This document shows, in pieces, positions 1 to 8,308 of a DNA stretch of 64,000 nucleotides. The DNA lies in the NCBI GenBank assembly GCA_016187945.1, contig JACPIT010000001.1, forward strand, positions 248,001 through 312,000, in the 5' to 3' direction. Every line of letters starts with the position of its first letter. The first letter of the stretch is position 1. Source of the DNA: Opitutia bacterium (GTDB lineage Bacteria; Verrucomicrobiota; Verrucomicrobiia; Opitutales; Opitutaceae). The translations under genes were made by a program, and so were the position numbers. Under the pieces are notes generated by a model. That model was not told the DNA's origin. It did not search any database and worked only from the letters and a program-made list of their open reading frames with translations.

Positions 1-1
1 G

Positions 2-181
2 GAAATCGACGGCGTGCCGGTGGACGCGCGACAACTCGAGTTGCTCAACGACTGGATAGGCGTCGGCGGCGCGTTCAACGCCTCGCGGCAGAATTATTTC
101 GAGGCGTGGGCGCGCCTCGATCGCGTGCTCAAGTCAACTTACCGGCGGCCTCGTCCGTCGGGCGGCCGGGCAGGCCCTTGA
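2..181 (+). CDS. C-terminal fragment of an unidentified protein (cut by window edge)
   Basis: An open frame runs from the window edge to a TGA at 179-181 and encodes about 59 residues. The first 45 have ordinary protein composition (segments such as DGVPVDARQLELLNDW and NYFEAWARLDRVL). The last 12 are arginine- and proline-rich, so the true end of the family may be earlier. I do not recognise the family. The frame overlaps the 3' end of the minus-strand ORF at 129-371 by 53 bases. Both may be real and convergent, or one may be spurious. Confidence 0.4.
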   Translation, partial: EIDGVPVDARQLELLNDWIGVGGAFNASRQNYFEAWARLDRVLKSTYRRPRPSGGRAGP

Positions 182-371
182 GGATTTCGGGCGGAAGCGA
201 CGTGAGCGCGGTCAGTGCGTGCCCGCGTTTCACCCGGCGAATTTGGCCGAACCACAGTTGCAGGTAGCCGGAACGATCGACCCCAGCTTCGCGCGCGAGT
301 AGGTCGAAATCGCGGACGGCGTCGGCGTCGATGCGGACGACGACGGTGGTAGTTGGTGGCTTAGGCGGCAT
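129..371 (-). CDS. Small ribbon-helix-helix-like hypothetical protein
   Basis: This 80-residue ORF starts with ATG at 371. Its N-terminal half has the pattern of a ribbon-helix-helix DNA-binding protein: a short basic strand (TTTVVVRIDADAV), then helix-turn-helix-like segments (FDLLAREAGVDRSGYLQLWF). The C-terminal tail is polar. Such proteins are often antitoxins or small repressors, but no toxin gene is visible next to it. A perfect inverted repeat lies 62 bases upstream of the start and could be its operator. The assignment rests only on pattern and size. Confidence 0.45.
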   Translation of the reverse strand: MPPKPPTTTVVVRIDADAVRDFDLLAREAGVDRSGYLQLWFGQIRRVKRGHALTALTSLPPEILKGLPGRPTDEAAGKLT

Positions 372-904
372 TAGCGGAGTTTAATCGATGGGAATCCTAC
401 GGGAAACCCCGATGTTTTGAATCGACTTTGTTGCGTCGTATCACAATTGAATACGACGCTGTTGGAACGTCCAGATTGCTTATTGTGCGCTACAGCAAAG
501 GCAAATCCGCGCCATCGAAATCCCACCTGGATCTGCATTGTGGATCGGCGTCGGCTCTCGCTTGGCTTGCCAGATCGCTCCTCGTCTCGCCGGAACTTTC
601 GCGCGCAGTTTTGCCGTAGCCCTTTCCCGGAAATCCCACCGAGCGAATTTCTGGGCGCGGCGTTGCAGTCGCCCTGCTTTGGGTCAAGGAATGCGCCAAA
701 AGATTTCTCAATCCGTGCGCAGTCAGCGCACCGCGGTTGCGCGATAGTTAGCCACGTCGACCGCGCGCGCATCCAGCTCCGCCGGTCTGAGGCCGTTCCC
801 CTCGCCACCATGAACACCGTGCGTGCGATCACCGCCTGCCATGCGGCGCGATTTCTTGTCGTTGTCCGCACCTGCACGTCGCGCGTCCCAACCCGTCCAC
901 GATT
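372..904. other. Non-coding stretch of about 530 bases
   Basis: No convincing gene was found. Open frames here on both strands have unnatural, arginine/serine-rich compositions. The first 120 bases are more AT-rich than the surroundings and carry the inverted repeat at 433-459. The rest looks like ordinary spacer or decayed sequence. Confidence 0.5.
433..459. promoter_or_regulatory. Perfect 9-bp inverted repeat, possible operator
   Basis: GCGTCGTAT at 433-441 is matched by its exact reverse complement ATACGACGC at 451-459 across a 9-base AT-rich spacer. It sits upstream of the small ribbon-helix-helix-like ORF on the minus strand, so an autoregulatory operator is plausible. No repeat unit like it was noticed elsewhere in the window. 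Confidence 0.4.
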
Positions 905-1627
905 ATGAGCACAGCGATTCTCCACACCACCGAACTCGACCTCGATCTTTCGGACGCACGGCTCGAGGCCGAGTTCTCGATTCCGCCGAACGCCCTCGGC
1001 TTCGTCATCTTCGCCCACGGCAGCGGCAGTTCGCGGCATACTTACCGCAACTGCGATGTCGCGGCTCATCTTCAGTCCGTCGGCTTTGCGACGTTGCTGT
1101 TCAATCTTCTGACTCGCGCCGAAGAAGCCCAGGAATGCATCGAACCGCGCCTGCGCTACGATGTGCCGTTCCTCGCACGCCGCCTCGTCCTCGCCGTCCG
1201 ATCGCTGCAACAGCACCCGGCAATCCAAGGTCTGCGCTTCGGGCTTTTCGGCGGCAGCACGGGTGCGACGGCGGCCATCATCGCCGCCGCGCAGATGCCG
1301 GAGTTGATCGACGCCGTCGTCTCGCGCGGCGGACGCCCCGACCTCGCCGGCGACGCGCTTCGACGAACTCTCGCGCCGACGCTGCTGCTCGTCGGCGGCT
1401 GGGACGACGCGACGCTTCAGGCCAACCGTGCCGCGCTCTCGTTGATGCGTTGCGAAAAACACCTCGAAGTCATCCCCCAAGCCACGCACCGGTTCATCGA
1501 GCCGGGCGCGATTCCGCGCGTGGCCGAGCTCGCCGCCGCGTGGTTCCAGACGCACCTCGCGCGTCCGCCTCTGCCGTCGCGTGCCAGCATCGTCACTCCG
1601 ACCGATCGCAGTCTTTCAACACCGTGA
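905..1627 (+). CDS. Dienelactone hydrolase-like alpha/beta hydrolase
   Basis: A 240-residue cytoplasmic alpha/beta-hydrolase. The oxyanion region FAHGSGSS is near residue 37 and the nucleophile elbow is GGSTG near residue 118 (GxSxG pattern). A late aspartate (GGWDD) and the histidine in QATHRF complete a plausible Ser-Asp-His triad. Related proteins are annotated as dienelactone hydrolases and are often encoded beside, or fused to, phosphoribosyltransferases, as here. It heads an operon of four overlapping genes; its TGA overlaps the GTG of the next gene (GTGA). The substrate cannot be inferred, and a true dienelactonase role is unlikely. Confidence 0.85.
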   Translation: MSTAILHTTELDLDLSDARLEAEFSIPPNALGFVIFAHGSGSSRHTYRNCDVAAHLQSVGFATLLFNLLTRAEEAQECIEPRLRYDVPFLARRLVLAVRSLQQHPAIQGLRFGLFGGSTGATAAIIAAAQMPELIDAVVSRGGRPDLAGDALRRTLAPTLLLVGGWDDATLQANRAALSLMRCEKHLEVIPQATHRFIEPGAIPRVAELAAAWFQTHLARPPLPSRASIVTPTDRSLSTP

Positions 1628-2013
1628 ACCTCTACCCGCACTTCCGCATTCTCCAACGCACTCACCCGCGCCGCGCATGCACGCTCGAGCTCTCGCGCGA
1701 CGAACTGCGCAAAACCTGGAACGTCCCACACGGTCCGCCGCTTCATCCGCACGAGCGTCACCTCGCCGTCGAACTCGCGGGCGATCCGTCGGCGTCGCCG
1801 ACGGTCGCCGGTTGCTGGGATGCCGGCCCTGCCGAGGTCCGCAAATGGACACCTCGGCAGATCGTCGTCGTGCTGCACGGGGCCAAGCTCCGCGGCTGCT
1901 TTTCCTTCGTTCGTTTCCGCAACACCGGCCAGCCGCATTGGCTCTGGGTGCGCGTGACACCGCGTGCGCGCACACCACGGCGCCGACCCGCTCTGGCAAA
2001 TCTCACGCCATGA
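1624..2013 (+). CDS. Degenerate LigD 3'-phosphoesterase-domain-like protein
   Basis: A GTG-start ORF of 129 residues, overlapping both neighbours by four bases (GTGA upstream, ATGA downstream), which argues that it is translated. Residues 25-50 (KTWNVPHGPPLHPHERHLAV) match the core of the LigD phosphoesterase domain, usually SWAVPKGPSLDP..KRLAV. Residues 82-95 (VVVLHGAKLRGCFS) match the later FRLHGERLRGDW segment. The catalytic HxASRLHYDFRLE motif is reduced to a region reading THPRRACTLEL, and the EGVIPEGxYG loop is missing. It is therefore probably not an active phosphoesterase. It could be a nucleic-acid-binding remnant or a repurposed scaffold. Confidence 0.6.
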   Translation: MNLYPHFRILQRTHPRRACTLELSRDELRKTWNVPHGPPLHPHERHLAVELAGDPSASPTVAGCWDAGPAEVRKWTPRQIVVVLHGAKLRGCFSFVRFRNTGQPHWLWVRVTPRARTPRRRPALANLTP

Positions 2014-2699
2014 ACACCACGCTTTCCACTCATGTTTTTCGCGACCGGCAGCACGCCGGCGATCTGCTCGCCAGCCGTCTCCAGGCGATCGCGCCCGCCG
2101 GTTCCGCCATCGTGCTCGGCCTGCCCCGCGGCGGCGTGCCGGTCGCCGCGGCCGTCGCGCGCAAGCTCGGTTGCCCGCTCGACGTCATCGTCGTGCACAA
2201 GCTCTGCGTGCCCGGCGACGAGGAAATCGCGTTCGGCGCGCTGGCCAGCGGCGGCGTCGAAATTCACAACGAGGACATCATCTCCTCGTTCGGTCTCCCG
2301 CCGCACACGATCGGCCGCATCGCGACGCGCGCGCGCATCGAGCTCGCCCACCGCGAGCACCTGGTGCGCTGGGCACGGCCTCTCCTCGCGCTCCGCGATG
2401 CGCTCGCCGTCATTGTCGACGACGGCATGGCGACGGGCGCCACGATGCGGGCGGCCGTGTGCGCCGCGCGCTGGCGGGGCGCGGCACGCGTGATCGTTGC
2501 CGCTCCGGTGGCCGCACACGAATCCGTGGAACGTCTCCGCCAGGACGCCGACGCGGTCGTTTCCGTCATCGAGCCGGACCATCTACTCTCGGTCGACGAA
2601 TTTTATGCCGATTTTTCGTCGACGACGGACGACGAGGTGCTCGCGATCCTGCGCGCGCAGCCGTTCGGCGTCGGACACGTGGAGGAGGATCCGCTATGA
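2010..2699 (+). CDS. Phosphoribosyltransferase family protein
   Basis: A 229-residue type I phosphoribosyltransferase-fold protein. The PRPP-binding loop is visible as VIVDDGMATGATM near residue 135, and an N-terminal LGLPRGGVPVA segment is typical of the stand-alone family found beside dienelactone-hydrolase-like proteins. The chosen ATG at 2010 overlaps the preceding stop (ATGA). A longer upstream frame would run through the preceding gene and is rejected. The next gene overlaps its stop in the same way. No base specificity can be assigned. The context suggests stress or salvage rather than de novo nucleotide synthesis. Confidence 0.85.
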   Translation: MNTTLSTHVFRDRQHAGDLLASRLQAIAPAGSAIVLGLPRGGVPVAAAVARKLGCPLDVIVVHKLCVPGDEEIAFGALASGGVEIHNEDIISSFGLPPHTIGRIATRARIELAHREHLVRWARPLLALRDALAVIVDDGMATGATMRAAVCAARWRGAARVIVAAPVAAHESVERLRQDADAVVSVIEPDHLLSVDEFYADFSSTTDDEVLAILRAQPFGVGHVEEDPL

Positions 2700-3202
2700 A
2701 AAAGACGATTCTGGTTCCGGTGGGCCTTTCGGAAGCCACCGTGCAAGTGTGCAAAGCCGCGCGCGATCTCGCTCTCGCACTCGATGCCCGTCTGCTGATC
2801 GCACACGCGCTCGAGGCCGAGCCCTTGGTGAATTCCTACTACGCGCTCTCGGCGTTTGAAGTCACCACGTTCACGAACGACGTGCGCCGCCGCACCGCCG
2901 AGAAGATGCAGTCGCTCGGGCGCTGGTTCCGACGCAGCGTGCCGCAGACGAAGATCATCGTTCATACCGGCGCCGCGGCCGCGACGATCCTGCGCATGGC
3001 GCGCCTCGCTCACGTGGACTACATCGTGCTCGGCTCGCACGGTCACACCGCCGCCTACGAACTGCTCGCCGGCAGTGTGGCGCATGCCGTGATCCGCCAC
3101 GCCCCCTGCCCTGTCGTCCTCGTTCCGATCGCGCCGCGGCCGAAACGCATTGCGGCGGCGACTCCGGCTCAAGCTCGCGTGGAACTCGCCGGATACCGCT
3201 GA
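2696..3202 (+). CDS. Universal stress protein (UspA family)
   Basis: A 168-residue UspA-domain protein. It starts KKTILVPVGLSE, where the usual D after VPV is G. It ends with the nucleotide-binding signature GSHGHTAAYELLAGSVA, fitting G-x2-G-x9-G-S, followed by APCPVVLVP. It is thus likely an ATP-binding type that acts as a dimer in the cytoplasm. It is last in the four-gene operon and starts on an ATGA overlap. A Usp next to a phosphoribosyltransferase and a hydrolase recalls dormancy or low-energy stress clusters; that role is inferred. Confidence 0.88.
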   Translation: MKKTILVPVGLSEATVQVCKAARDLALALDARLLIAHALEAEPLVNSYYALSAFEVTTFTNDVRRRTAEKMQSLGRWFRRSVPQTKIIVHTGAAAATILRMARLAHVDYIVLGSHGHTAAYELLAGSVAHAVIRHAPCPVVLVPIAPRPKRIAAATPAQARVELAGYR

Positions 3203-3250
3203 AACGACCCCTCGCGCTTGGAAAAATCCTCGCCGCGATCGCCTCGCGAG

Positions 3251-4618
3251 TTACTTGGCGAGGCCCCAGCGGCGCGTGAGCGGATAGTAGATGAACAGCG
3301 GTTTGCCGACGACATCCTTGTTCGGCACGAAACCCCAGTAACGGCTGTCCGCGCTCTCGGGCGAGTTGTCGCCCATCGCCATATAGTTGTTCGCCGGCAC
3401 TTCGGCGACCTTGCCGACTCCGAGAAGACCGATGTTGGTGTAGCCGCGGTAAAGGCCGCGTCTCTCGGCGTTCGCGACGAACGCATCCGCACCCGTGATC
3501 GGCGCGCCATTGCGGAGGAGTTGGCCGGCCGAATCGACCGTATCGTTCGCCCCATCGCGAGTCGGCTTCGGCACGCGCACTTCGAGTCTGTCGCCGGGCG
3601 TGCCGACGAGGCGCTTGATGTAATACTGGCGGATCTGTTCGCCGGTGTTCCGGTCCTTCATGTCGGGCGCGTCGATGTTCTCGGTCTTGAACACGAAGCC
3701 CTGCCCGACTTTCGGCGGGAAGAAATTGTAGGTGACGCGATCGACAAACAGCAGGTCGCCGGTGAGGATGTCGAACGAAACGATCGTCTCGCCCTTGCGC
3801 ACTTTTTTGCCGATCGGCAGCAGATTGATGCGACGCTCATGCTCGCGGCCACCGGAGCTGAAATACATCGTGGCGGTTTCGGGTGCGGGATGCAGCCGGA
3901 TCTGCTCGCGCAGTTGCGCACCGAACCGCGCCGGCTTGCCGAAGCCGAAGGCGTCGTCGAGCACGCGTTCGAAGCCGAAGTCGCCGGGCGTCTCGAGGCG
4001 CACGGGCGTGCCGTCCACGAAAAAGGTGTATTCGCGGCGCGTCGTCGGAATCACGCCGAGCATCCGTCCGGGTTTGATCGAATACGGCATGCCGTATTCG
4101 CCGTTCGTGTAGGGAACGACGGGCACCATCACTTCGCCGTCGGCGGGCGCTTTCAACTCGTAGTGCGTCGCGCCGAACGCGAGGAAGCGCCCCACCTGCG
4201 CGAGCGTGCCGTGCTCCTCGCCGGGCCGGATCAGCTCGTGCGTCATGCCGTAGTAGGTCGGCCACATCGAGTTCGTCGGAATCTTGAACGGCTGCACGAA
4301 ATACGCGCGCAGGCCGAGGATCACGATCGCGGCGACGAGGAGAAATTCGACGTTCTCGACGAGCGACGACGTCGGATAAATCCGACCGCCGGTCTGGCGC
4401 AGGACGTCTTCGAGTTTCTCGATCGCAATCTTGAGCTTCGAGGCATCGGCCTTGTCTTTGAGGCGGAGCTTGAGATCGCCGGTCGCGGCGACGAGTTGCT
4501 GCACTTGCGCGGCGGGGAGCAGGTCGCGACGGAAGTGATAGACGCGCTCGGCGACTTCGAGCCAGTTGGCGGCGTGGCGCCGCATTTTCTTTTCTTCGGA
4601 GAGGAGGAAGTCGAACAC
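3251..4618 (-). CDS. lepB: Signal peptidase I
   Basis: A 455-residue inner-membrane serine protease that removes signal peptides from exported proteins. A coiled, charged N-terminal region (about 75 residues) precedes one membrane segment (FLLVAAIVILGLRAYF). The catalytic serine is in FKIPTNSMWPT near residue 115. The Lys-containing YYIKRLVGTPGD segment and the C-terminal MGDN..DSRYWGFVP box are present. It is longer than the 324-residue E. coli enzyme because of the N-terminal region and insertions in the periplasmic domain. The start codon is GTG. It follows lepA by 28 bases, the same order as lepA-lepB in enterobacteria. Confidence 0.95.
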   Translation of the reverse strand: MFDFLLSEEKKMRRHAANWLEVAERVYHFRRDLLPAAQVQQLVAATGDLKLRLKDKADASKLKIAIEKLEDVLRQTGGRIYPTSSLVENVEFLLVAAIVILGLRAYFVQPFKIPTNSMWPTYYGMTHELIRPGEEHGTLAQVGRFLAFGATHYELKAPADGEVMVPVVPYTNGEYGMPYSIKPGRMLGVIPTTRREYTFFVDGTPVRLETPGDFGFERVLDDAFGFGKPARFGAQLREQIRLHPAPETATMYFSSGGREHERRINLLPIGKKVRKGETIVSFDILTGDLLFVDRVTYNFFPPKVGQGFVFKTENIDAPDMKDRNTGEQIRQYYIKRLVGTPGDRLEVRVPKPTRDGANDTVDSAGQLLRNGAPITGADAFVANAERRGLYRGYTNIGLLGVGKVAEVPANNYMAMGDNSPESADSRYWGFVPNKDVVGKPLFIYYPLTRRWGLAK

Positions 4619-4646
4619 GGCGGGGGAAAGCGGAGTGGCGGCGAAC

Positions 4647-6446
4647 TCAGTTGTTGGTCTTTAGAACCTGAATAAAGGCGTCTGGAGGGATGGAAACTTT
4701 GCCGATCTGCTTCATCTTCTTTTTGCCCTCCTTCTGCTTGTCGAGGAGCTTGCGCTTGCGGGTGATGTCGCCGCCGTAGCATTTCGCGGTGACGTCCTTG
4801 CGCATCTCGCGGACGTTGTCGCGCGCGATGATCTTGCCGCCGATGGCGGCTTGCACGGCGATCTTGAACATCTGCGGCGGGATGATGTCGGCGAGTTTCT
4901 CGCAAAGCGCGCGGCCCTGCGTCTCGGCTTTCGAGCGGTGCACGATGCTCGCGAACGCGTCAACGGGGTCCTGGTTCACGAGGATTTCCATCTTCACCAG
5001 GTCCGAGGCGCGATACTCGCCCAACTCGTAATCCATCGAGCCGTAGCCACGTGTGATGCTCTTCAGGCGGTCGTTGAAATCGACGAGGATTTCGTTCAGC
5101 GGCAGCGTGCAGGTGAGCATCACGCGGTTGGAGTCGAGCGTGTCGGTGTGGTCCACCGTGCCGCGTTTTTCCATGATGATGTTCAGGATGTCGCCCATGA
5201 ACTCATTCGGAATGTGGATCGAGGCCTTGATCGTCGGCTCGCTGATTTCCTCGATCGACGCGGGATCGGGCAGATTGACGGGGTTGTCGATTTCGATCTC
5301 GTCCTTGCCGTGCGTCTTCACGCGATAGACGACGCTCGGATAGGTGGAGATGATGTCGACGTCGTATTCGCGGCGGATGCGCTCCTGGATGACTTCCATG
5401 TGGAGCAAGCCGAGGAAGCCGCAGCGGAAACCGAAGCCGAGCGCGACAGACGATTCCGTGGCGTAGATGAGCGCGGAGTCGTTGAGGCGGAGCTTGCCGA
5501 GCGCGACCTTGAGTTTTTCGTAGTCGTCGGACTCGAGCGGATAAAGGCCGCAATAAACCATCGGGCGCACTTCCTTGTAGCCCGGCAGCATGTCGGTCGC
5601 GGGCTTGTTGGCGTGCGTGACGGTGTCGCCGATCTTGATCTCGTCGGTGCTCTTGATGTTCGAGACGATGTAGCCGACGTCGCCGGGGCCGAGATGCGAG
5701 ACCTTCTCCATCGCCGGACGGAACACGCCGACTTCCTTCACTTCGGAGCGCTGGCCGGTGCTCATCAGCATCATCATCTCGCCAGCTTTGATCGTGCCCG
5801 AGAACACGCGGGCGTAGGAAATGACGCCGCGATACGAGTCGTATTTCGAGTCGAACACGAGCGCCCGCAGCGTCGGATAATCCGTCCAGCGCGGCGCCGG
5901 CACGCGAGTGACGACGGCTTCGAGAATGTCCTGGATGCCGATGCCAGCCTTGCCGCTCGCGAGAATCGCCTCTTCGCCCGGGATCGTGAGGATGTCTTCG
6001 AGCTGCTTGATGCAGAGTTCGAGGTTCGCGCTCGGCAGGTCGATCTTGTTGATGACCGGGATGACCTTGAGCCCCTGCGCGAAAGCCAGGTGCGCGTTCG
6101 CCACGGTCTGGGCCTCGACGCCTTGCGCGGCATCGATGAGCAACAACGCGCCCTCGCACGCAGCGAGCGAGCGCGAGACTTCATAAGAAAAGTCGACGTG
6201 GCCCGGCGTGTCGGTGAGGTGGAGCTTGTAGATTTTGCCGTCCTTCGCCGGGTAGTTCATCACCACCGGGTGCATCTTGATCGTGATGCCGCGCTCCTTC
6301 TCGAGATCCATCGAGTCCAAGTGCTGGTCGGTCATCACGCGCTTCGTGATGGTGTTGGTAAACTCGAGCAACCGGTCGGACAGCGTCGTCTTGCCGTGAT
6401 CGACGTGCGCGATGATGCAGAAATTTCTGGTGAGCAAGTCGGCCAT
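4647..6446 (-). CDS. lepA: Elongation factor 4 (back-translocating GTPase LepA)
   Basis: A 599-residue translational GTPase that binds stalled or mistranslocated ribosomes. G1 is AHVDHGKTTLSDRLL at residues 12-26, G3 is DTPGHVDF and G4 is NKIDLPSA. The C-terminal LepA-specific domain ends in a basic segment (KRKLLDKQKEGKKKMKQIG). The length is typical of the family. Its ATG immediately follows the fabD stop (no intergenic base), and lepB follows, so the three are probably cotranscribed. Confidence 0.98.
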   Translation of the reverse strand: MADLLTRNFCIIAHVDHGKTTLSDRLLEFTNTITKRVMTDQHLDSMDLEKERGITIKMHPVVMNYPAKDGKIYKLHLTDTPGHVDFSYEVSRSLAACEGALLLIDAAQGVEAQTVANAHLAFAQGLKVIPVINKIDLPSANLELCIKQLEDILTIPGEEAILASGKAGIGIQDILEAVVTRVPAPRWTDYPTLRALVFDSKYDSYRGVISYARVFSGTIKAGEMMMLMSTGQRSEVKEVGVFRPAMEKVSHLGPGDVGYIVSNIKSTDEIKIGDTVTHANKPATDMLPGYKEVRPMVYCGLYPLESDDYEKLKVALGKLRLNDSALIYATESSVALGFGFRCGFLGLLHMEVIQERIRREYDVDIISTYPSVVYRVKTHGKDEIEIDNPVNLPDPASIEEISEPTIKASIHIPNEFMGDILNIIMEKRGTVDHTDTLDSNRVMLTCTLPLNEILVDFNDRLKSITRGYGSMDYELGEYRASDLVKMEILVNQDPVDAFASIVHRSKAETQGRALCEKLADIIPPQMFKIAVQAAIGGKIIARDNVREMRKDVTAKCYGGDITRKRKLLDKQKEGKKKMKQIGKVSIPPDAFIQVLKTNN

Positions 6447-7352
6447 TTAGGCGGGGAGTTCGGAGAGTTCGCTGAACGATTTCACGCCCCACGCCTTGTC
6501 GGTGCGACGCGCGAGGCCGGCGAGGACGCCGCCCGGGCCGCACTCCCAGAATTCAGTGACGCCCGCCGCGACGGCGCTGCGCATGCAATCTTCCCAAAGG
6601 ACGCTCGACACCACCTGTTTGACCAGCGCCTCGCGAATCTGTGCCGGCTCGCTGACCGCCTGGCCGGTGGTATTGGTGAAGACAGTGAACGCCGGACGAT
6701 TGAACGCGACGCCTTCAAGAAATTTCGCGAACTCCACGCGCGCCGGCTCCATGAGGCGGCTGTGGTAAGCGCCCGCGACGTTCAGCGGCATCACGCGCTT
6801 CAGACCTTTGTCCTTCGCGGCCGCTACGAGTGCTTCCACCTTGGCCTTTTCGCCGGAGACGATGATCTGGCCGGGCGCGTTGAAATTCGCCGCCTCGATA
6901 TCGAACTCGCGGCACAGCTCGTAAACCTTCGCGCGCTCCTCGCCGATGATCGCGGCCATGCCGCCGACGCTCTTCTCGCAGGCCTGCTGCATCAGCTCGC
7001 CGCGTCGCGCAACGACCTTGAGACCGGTCGCAAAATCGAAGACCCCCGCAGCGGTCAGCGCGGTGACTTCACCGAGACTGAGGCCGAGCGCGAAATTCAC
7101 CTCGGGCAACTTGCCGCGCTCTTTCAGCGCCGCGAGGACCGCGAGGCCGTGCACGAACAAGGCGGGCTGGCACACTTTGGTCTGCGTCAGTTCGGCGTCC
7201 GGACCTTCGAAACTGAGTTTCGCGAGATCCCACCCGAGCACTTGGTTGGCTTGGTCGTAAAGCGCGCGGGCCGCCGCCGAACCGTCGTAAAGCGACTTGC
7301 CCATGCCGACTTTCTGGGCGCCCTGCCCTGCGAAAAGAAGTGCCAATGACAT
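6447..7352 (-). CDS. fabD: Malonyl-CoA:ACP transacylase
   Basis: A 301-residue enzyme that transfers malonyl groups from CoA to acyl carrier protein for fatty-acid synthesis. It shows the FAGQGAQ motif near the N-terminus, the active-site serine in GLSLGE near residue 90, the catalytic His in AGAYHSRLM near residue 197, and a C-terminal GPGGVLAGL. It is not next to other fab genes. It heads a transcription unit with lepA and lepB on the minus strand. FabV at 60.5 kb is the other fatty-acid gene in the window. Confidence 0.96.
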   Translation of the reverse strand: MSLALLFAGQGAQKVGMGKSLYDGSAAARALYDQANQVLGWDLAKLSFEGPDAELTQTKVCQPALFVHGLAVLAALKERGKLPEVNFALGLSLGEVTALTAAGVFDFATGLKVVARRGELMQQACEKSVGGMAAIIGEERAKVYELCREFDIEAANFNAPGQIIVSGEKAKVEALVAAAKDKGLKRVMPLNVAGAYHSRLMEPARVEFAKFLEGVAFNRPAFTVFTNTTGQAVSEPAQIREALVKQVVSSVLWEDCMRSAVAAGVTEFWECGPGGVLAGLARRTDKAWGVKSFSELSELPA

Positions 7353-7359
7353 AGATGAA

Positions 7360-7382
7360 AGGGGCCGGTTAAACCGGTCCGC
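7360..7382 (-). terminator. Weak hairpin after the proline-rich protein gene
   Basis: On the minus strand GGACCGGTTTAACCGGCCC can fold into a short GC stem and is followed by only three T. It lies between the gene at 7400-8308 and fabD. It may be an inefficient terminator, so some read-through into fabD is possible. Confidence 0.3.
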
Positions 7383-7399
7383 CGCGACGAATCCAAGCC

Positions 7400-8308
7400 C
7401 TAAAATTTTTTCAACTGCGGGAAGTATTTTTTATCCTCTGCCGGCGGCGGCGGCAGCGTCTGCTTCAGGTCAACCTTGGGGCGCTCCGGCAAGTCGTAGA
7501 TCGTGCTCGCCGGCGTCGGGAGCGGCGGCGCGCCGGGCGCATTTTGCACGTCGGCCGGCGGCGCGCGCGTCTCGGCGGGCTTCGGCGCCTCGAGCGCGGG
7601 CAAGCCGAGCGCTTGCACGAACGGATTCGTCGCAGCCGCGGTCGCGCGCGGAGCGTCGGCTGTCGGCGCGTTGGGCGAGCTGCCGGCGGGCGTCGCACCG
7701 GGTCCGACGGCGGGGGCGGCGAACTCGCTCGTCCCCTCGCTGCGGAACGCGTCTTTCAGCGCGTCGCGCACGGGCGAGTTCGCGAGCCAGTCTTTCATGA
7801 ACGGCGCAAACGGGTCGTCGGCGGCGGTCTTGAGTTCGCCCACCCGGCCCGGTGCACGCGCGTCGAGTTGCTTCGCGTCGCGCTCGGCGCGTTGGCGCTC
7901 GTAGACGCGCAGGAAGTAGTCGGGATCGTTTGGGTCGAGCGGCTTTTCGTCGGCGCTCGCGCTCCCCTTCCGGTCGGATCGCCGAGCGCCGACGCCCGTC
8001 GACGCTCGCTTGCTTTCGAGTTTGTCGTAGCCGTCGAGCAGCCAGTTTTTCTGCCCCGCGCGTTTCCCGTTCTTCGCGTCGCCGTCCTCGCGCTTCGGAG
8101 CGGGCAGGTCGAGTTCCTGCCCCGGCGTGTTGAGCGCCGGCAAGTCGAGCTTCGCTCCGCTCTGCGTGCCCGCGTTCCGCGCGGCTTCGTCTTTTTTCAA
8201 CGACTGCAACTGCTCCTTCGTGTGCGCGAGCGGCGCATTCGGGTCGTCCGCCGCGAACGCCAGCGCGGCGGCGCCGAGTGCGGCAACGACTGCGAAGCGG
8301 CGCGTCAC
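7400..8308 (-). CDS. Secreted proline/alanine-rich hypothetical protein next to pilT
   Basis: A 302-residue protein with an N-terminal signal peptide (MTRRFAVVAALGAAALAFAA, likely cut after AFA). The remainder is low-complexity, rich in Ala, Pro, Asp and Lys, with no recognisable domain; segments such as DPNDPDYFLRVYERQRAE may be helical. The start is GTG at 8308 and overlaps the pilT stop by four bases, so translation is coupled. Co-expression with pilT suggests a periplasmic or envelope role linked to type IV pili or twitching, but this rests on context alone. Confidence 0.75.
   Translation of the reverse strand: MTRRFAVVAALGAAALAFAADDPNAPLAHTKEQLQSLKKDEAARNAGTQSGAKLDLPALNTPGQELDLPAPKREDGDAKNGKRAGQKNWLLDGYDKLESKRASTGVGARRSDRKGSASADEKPLDPNDPDYFLRVYERQRAERDAKQLDARAPGRVGELKTAADDPFAPFMKDWLANSPVRDALKDAFRSEGTSEFAAPAVGPGATPAGSSPNAPTADAPRATAAATNPFVQALGLPALEAPKPAETRAPPADVQNAPGAPPLPTPASTIYDLPERPKVDLKQTLPPPPAEDKKYFPQLKKF

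Noticed and set aside
372-904. Short plus-strand ORFs of 60-163 codons before the hydrolase gene
   Set aside because: No ribosome binding sites or family features; Arg/Ser/Cys-rich composition typical of non-coding GC-rich DNA.
1581-2699. 372-codon version of the phosphoribosyltransferase
   Set aside because: The extra N-terminal part lies over the two preceding genes in a different frame and is Arg/Pro/Ala-rich; the ATGA-coupled start at 2010 fits better.
4851-7349. 832-codon plus-strand frame opposite lepA and fabD
   Set aside because: It is a GC-driven antisense frame with an Arg/Asp/His/Val-rich composition, lying over clearly recognised genes.
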